From positions 34,860-98,859 of the forward strand of contig DETD01000011.1 in the NCBI GenBank assembly GCA_002362105.1: 64,000 nucleotides of DNA. Reading direction: 5' to 3'. Under the pieces are notes generated by a model. That model was not told where the DNA came from. It saw only the letters and a program-made list of their open reading frames with translations, and searched no databases. Shown here in pieces: positions 61,426-64,000 of this stretch. This DNA comes from Bacteroidales bacterium UBA3297. Lineage in GTDB: Bacteria; Bacteroidota; Bacteroidia; Bacteroidales; Paludibacteraceae. Positions within the stretch are counted from its first letter, which is position 1; the number at the start of each line of letters is the position of its first letter. The position numbers were made by a program, and so were the translations under genes.

Positions 61426-62331
61426 ATGTGCATACCCGGTACAGCAATGAGCCGCTACATAAATTTCTATACAGACTTCGCCTTCAAGAAGATATTCGGA
61501 ACGGAGGCGAACAAGGATCTGCTTATCAGTTTTCTGAACTGCCTTCTTGAACTGAAAGACGGGAAGGAGATTACGGACCTGACGTATATGAACAGCGAAC
61601 AGCTCGGCGAGAGTGCTAGCGAAAGGCGTGCCATCTATGACGTCTATTGCAAGACGGCCGCTGGCGAACGCTTTATAGTAGAGATGCAGAAGGCGGAGCA
61701 GGACCATTTTATAGACCGCTCCATCTATTACTCGTCTTTTGCCATCAGGGAACAGTCGCAAAAGGGAGCAGTCGACCGGAAACTGTGGGATTACAGCCTG
61801 TCGCCGGTTTATGTTGTCGGTATCCTCAATTTTGAGATGGACGAGATGATGGAGAGGGCGGACAAGGTGATGACAAGGGTGAAACTGAAGGACGACGAGA
61901 ACCGGGATTTCAGCGACAAACTGAATTTCATTTTTCTGGAAATGCCAAAATTCAGAAAGGTGGAGACTGAGTTGGAAACCCTAATGGACAAATGGCTCTA
62001 CGTCATCAAGAACCTCTATCAGTTGGAAAGCAAGCCTGCATCCCTGACAGAGGGCATCTTCAGGAAGTTATTTGACGTGGCCGAAATAGCTGCGTTCACA
62101 AAGGAGGAACGCTACGACTACGAAGAGAGTTTGAAGAATTTCCGCGATTTATACAATACGATTTCCACTGCAGAAAAGAAAGGACGAGCGGAGGGACGAG
62201 CGGAAGGACGAGCAGAGGGAGAAAAAGAAGAAAGACTCCGCAATGCGAAAAATTTCAAACAGCTGGGTGTTGACCTTGAGACTATAGCAAAGGCGACAGG
62301 ACTATCTGTAGAAGAGATTGTAAAGCTCTGA
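61426..62331 (+). CDS. Rpn-family PD-(D/E)XK nuclease/transposase-like protein
   Basis: A 301-residue protein of the Rpn (PDDEXK_2) family. The N-terminal RYINFYTDFAFKKIFGTE is diagnostic. The nuclease core follows: AIYDVYCKTAAGERFIVEMQ, which supplies Asp and the ExQ pair, then DRSIYYSSFAIREQ. The C-terminus has a basic repeat region (three RAEG units) and a short helical end, ATGLSVEEI, usual for the family. These proteins promote RecA-independent recombination in enterobacteria; the role here is unknown. ATG 61447 (MSRYINFY) is the alternative start and matches the family better. Confidence 0.88.
   Translation: MCIPGTAMSRYINFYTDFAFKKIFGTEANKDLLISFLNCLLELKDGKEITDLTYMNSEQLGESASERRAIYDVYCKTAAGERFIVEMQKAEQDHFIDRSIYYSSFAIREQSQKGAVDRKLWDYSLSPVYVVGILNFEMDEMMERADKVMTRVKLKDDENRDFSDKLNFIFLEMPKFRKVETELETLMDKWLYVIKNLYQLESKPASLTEGIFRKLFDVAEIAAFTKEERYDYEESLKNFRDLYNTISTAEKKGRAEGRAEGRAEGEKEERLRNAKNFKQLGVDLETIAKATGLSVEEIVKL
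62182..62217 (+). repeat. Three 12-bp tandem repeats inside the Rpn-type gene
   Basis: GGACGAGCGGAG, GGACGAGCGGAA and GGACGAGCAGAG stand head to tail in frame, each encoding GRAE. The units are multiples of three, so copy number could change by slippage without breaking the gene. The region varies in length in this family. Confidence 0.9.
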
Positions 62332-62444
62332 TTCCGCTTTGTGGTAACCCGATGAAAAAGGGAAATACGATGTTAGCCAAATTTTGTTATTGATAGAATT
62401 TTTGTATTTCTGTAAAAAATCTCCTTTTTTAATTAGATAGCCTT

Positions 62445-62933
62445 ATGAGAACGATGAAAGAAATTTTTGGTTACCTGTTGGGGGGACTCCTGTTTGTAGG
62501 ATTGATTCCGTCCTTCATGTGGCTTTTATCGGGGATGCCGGCGTTCTTACCAGAAAATTGGGTGAGACTCGTGGCGAGTGTTCTCCTTGCCATTGTGGGA
62601 TTGACTGTGAGCGTTTGGTCCATCGTCCATATGCGCCGTAGGGGCAATGGCAATCCAATGGACGCATTTGGCCATGAGGTTGCGCCCCGAACAAGGCATC
62701 TGATGACCGACGGACCTTACCGGTTGAGCCGTAATCCAATGCTTACGGGCACGTTTGTTTATCTTATAGGTGTCTGCGTCTGGTTGTGGACATGGCAGGC
62801 ATTAGCTGTTTATATCCTCTTTGTGGCTATAATGTTAGTCCAGGTGAGTACAGAGGAAGCACGTTTGCGCCGTGATTTTAGTGATGAGTACGAAGCCTAT
62901 TGCCACCGTACTGGAAGGTTTCTGCCGTTCTGA
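62445..62933 (+). CDS. Isoprenylcysteine carboxyl methyltransferase-like membrane protein
   Basis: A 162-residue polytopic protein with four to five TM segments. The C-terminal half holds the SAM-binding pattern of this group: GPYRLSRNPMLTGTFVYLIG and TEEARLRRDFSDEYEAYC. The bacterial members act on unknown, non-prenylated substrates and may methylate lipids or isoprenoid-like molecules. ATG 62445 or ATG 62454 could be the start. It follows the Rpn-type gene by 113 bp with no clear operon link. Confidence 0.8.
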   Translation: MRTMKEIFGYLLGGLLFVGLIPSFMWLLSGMPAFLPENWVRLVASVLLAIVGLTVSVWSIVHMRRRGNGNPMDAFGHEVAPRTRHLMTDGPYRLSRNPMLTGTFVYLIGVCVWLWTWQALAVYILFVAIMLVQVSTEEARLRRDFSDEYEAYCHRTGRFLPF

Positions 62934-63050
62934 TGTGTCGGAGATATTGAAGACGCCTTACATGGGGGGGTAATCTATTTTAAAATATTATAATCCAACT
63001 CGTTGCTGTGTGAGTTTTGAAATATTTTGTAAAATATGTGAATATAGCGG
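62934..63050. other. Intergenic stretch with G7 motif
   Basis: No gene. ATGGGGGGGTAAT at 62962-62974 recurs in inverted orientation at 63805-63817, on the other side of the lipoprotein gene and next to the IS. Confidence 0.6.
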
Positions 63051-63080
63051 TTGGAATTGAACTAAAAAATTATACTTTTG
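63051..63080 (+). promoter_or_regulatory. Promoter of the small lipoprotein gene
   Basis: TTG (63051-63053), 19 bp, then TACTTTTG (63073-63080), a good Bacteroidetes promoter. The start should be near 63087, so the hairpin at 63092-63119 would be the very 5' end of the mRNA. Confidence 0.75.
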
Positions 63081-63091
63081 TATATAGTTCG

Positions 63092-63150
63092 GACTGTAAA
63101 TAAGGTGACCTTTATAGTCTGAAGGATATAGTATATAAAAAGTGGTCGCC
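63092..63150 (+). promoter_or_regulatory. Candidate leader pseudoknot of the lipoprotein gene
   Basis: GACTGTAAA (63092-63100) pairs with TTTATAGTC (63111-63119) in a 9-bp stem with one G-T pair. The loop is TAAGGTGACC. Its GGTGACC (63104-63110) can pair with GGTCGCC (63144-63150) downstream in seven pairs including one G-T. Together these form an H-type pseudoknot ending 31 bp before the ATG. A related element is found at 63703-63772 on the other strand. Confidence 0.5.
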
Positions 63151-63181
63151 AGATAATTGCCTAATAAAAAAAGTTTTATTT

Positions 63182-63622
63182 ATGAAAAGAAGTTTTTTGC
63201 GGATCGCTGCTGTAACCGCAGCCTCTATTTTGTTTGGTTTATCATTTGTTAGTTGTAACGATGACGACAAAAACGACGATTTTGAAAGCAAGATTTTTAC
63301 GGTCGAATTGCCAACAGATGGTGACATGCCTGGCTATGGCCCTAGTTATCATTATGAATGGAGGTGGACAAACCGTACAGAGGCAGCGGCTGATTCCATA
63401 AGTTTTGATATAGTAGATTCAGGGACGTTGACTACTAATGATAGTGTTAAGATTCCTACTACATTGTATACTCCTTATAAAGAATTATGGACGTTTAGAA
63501 CCAAAGAAACTGGTGAGAGAGAGTTGAAATTCAATTATATGAAGGTTTCTTATGGCTTAAATCCTGATGGGAAAGATTATGTAAGTGCTAAAGTTTTGAG
63601 AGATACTGTAATTAAATTTTGA
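63182..63622 (+). CDS. Small lipoprotein of unknown function
   Basis: A 146-residue lipoprotein. The lipobox LSFVSC puts the Cys at about residue 25, followed by an Asp/Asn-rich linker (NDDDKNDDFES). The mature part is beta-rich, with FTVELPTDGDMPGYGPSYHY near the start and EWRWTN; I recognise no family. It is a single gene with its own promoter, a structured leader and a terminator. It is flanked on both sides by related inverted elements. Confidence 0.7.
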   Translation: MKRSFLRIAAVTAASILFGLSFVSCNDDDKNDDFESKIFTVELPTDGDMPGYGPSYHYEWRWTNRTEAAADSISFDIVDSGTLTTNDSVKIPTTLYTPYKELWTFRTKETGERELKFNYMKVSYGLNPDGKDYVSAKVLRDTVIKF

Positions 63623-63651
63623 TATACTGACTGATTTAATAATTGTACAGT

Positions 63652-63683
63652 AAGGAGCGTACTTTACAGTATGCTCCTTTTTT
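63652..63683 (+). terminator. Terminator of the small lipoprotein gene
   Basis: GGAGCGTAC (63654-63662) pairs with GTATGCTCC (63669-63677) with one G-T pair, and is followed by six T. It lies 30 bp after the stop. Confidence 0.88.
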
Positions 63684-63689
63684 CTTTCG

Positions 63690-63752
63690 TAAAAAATAAG
63701 AGGTGACCTCTATAAATTCACTTTATCGAATTGTTTAGGCTGTAGAGGTCAC
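63690..63752 (-). terminator. Long-stem terminator at the IS flank, minus strand
   Basis: On the minus strand GTGACCTCTA (63752-63743) pairs with TAGAGGTCAC (63712-63703) in a perfect 10-bp stem with a 30-base loop, then CTCT and a T run (63697-63692). It would stop transcripts leaving the IS. It competes with the hairpin at 63729-63772, whose loop holds its left arm. Confidence 0.55.
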
Positions 63753-63772
63753 GTTTTACAGCCCAAACAATT
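63729..63772 (-). repeat. Strong hairpin with GTGACC loop next to the IS
   Basis: AATTGTTT-GGCTGTA (63729-63744) and its inverse (63757-63772) match at 15 of 16 positions. On the minus strand the loop reads AAACGTGACCTC. Core GGCTGTA / TACAGCC with a GTGACC loop parallels the lipoprotein leader at 63092-63119. A TACTTTTG box precedes it on the minus strand (63789-63782), as in the other copy. Confidence 0.75.
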
Positions 63773-63851
63773 ACTATGATGCAAAAGTAAAGTAATTAGT
63801 CCAAATTACCCCCCCATTTTTTTATTGTACAACATAAACCACGAGGTACAT

Positions 63852-64000
63852 TTACGCAGTTATCCATTCTGAGTTGTATCTCAGAATCTGCGAGTATCTG
63901 CATATGTTATAAACCATGTTTGTAAAGGCGATGTTTGCCTTTGCCCTGACGATGCCAATACACCTAAAGATCAAGCCACGCATTGACTGCTCCATAAAGC
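63852..64000 (-). mobile_element. C-terminal end of an IS5-like transposase
   Basis: The minus-strand frame from the window edge to TAA 63852 gives 48 residues with MEQSMRGLIFRCIGIVRAKA, then NIAFTNMVYNICRYSQIL. This matches in style the C-terminal part of IS5-type DDE transposases of Bacteroidetes, where the catalytic Glu lies just before this segment and so off the window. The element therefore extends to the right, and its left border lies somewhere between 63690 and 63852. The terminal repeat cannot be fixed without the other end. Confidence 0.75.

Overview
The window looks like a chromosome segment of a low-GC Bacteroidales, most likely a Prevotella-like gut or rumen bacterium. The reasons are promoters of the Bacteroidetes type (TTTG, about 19-20 bp, TAnnTTTG), an UpxY-type NusG-like antiterminator heading a capsule operon, lipoproteins with short lipobox signals, a type IX secretion tail domain, GH43 and GH5 glycanases, a FISUMP lipoprotein, and a Rpn-type PD-(D/E)XK protein. 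The species assignment is inference. No rRNA, tRNA or CRISPR was seen.

Layout. 1-1665: 3' part of a secreted GH43/CBM6 enzyme (minus strand, runs off the window). 2210-3138: a small secreted lysine-rich coiled-coil protein overlapping a rhomboid protease. 3513-7417: two diverged TerB-like membrane proteins around a MarR-GNAT fusion regulator. The second TerB-like gene is split by what looks like a one-base loss in a C run. 7727-8034: probable remnants of a small gene. 8064-9920: glmS.

9980-39010 (minus strand): one long capsule/exopolysaccharide operon read from a consensus promoter at 39223-39253. It holds UpxY, a Wza-like export lipoprotein, two Wzc-like chain-length/tyrosine-kinase proteins, Wzx and Wzy, a WecA/MraY-like initiating transferase, about ten glycosyltransferases, three acyltransferase-3 proteins, a HAD protein, two small-molecule-kinase-like proteins and a beta-propeller hydrolase-like protein. 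GlmS follows on the same strand and makes the hexosamine precursor. 39669-43486 (plus strand): a CotH-type lipoprotein kinase and an AlgI/MBOAT plus SGNH pair, probably for polysaccharide O-acylation.

43518-55078 (minus strand): the most unusual part, a tight five-gene operon. It encodes a membrane-anchored von Willebrand A protein, a 1083-residue tubulin/FtsZ-like GTPase, a 938-residue membrane protein whose N-terminus may be a signature-less tubulin relative, a 902-residue membrane protein with two transglutaminase-like repeats (the first lacking its catalytic residues), and an anchored HExxH metallopeptidase. A link between FtsZ-like proteins and vWA proteins in a predicted membrane-remodelling system is known from comparative genomics. 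I know of no characterisation of this five-gene combination.

55208-64000: cation-diffusion transporter, secreted GLUG-repeat protein, GH5 endoglucanase behind a small type IX tail protein, YqaA-like membrane protein, FISUMP lipoprotein, Rpn-family protein, isoprenylcysteine methyltransferase-like protein, a small lipoprotein, and the end of an IS5-like transposase. The lipoprotein leader (63091-63150) and the IS flank (63703-63772, minus strand) carry related hairpins whose GTGACC-containing loops can pair with downstream sequence. This is a candidate pseudoknot RNA motif.
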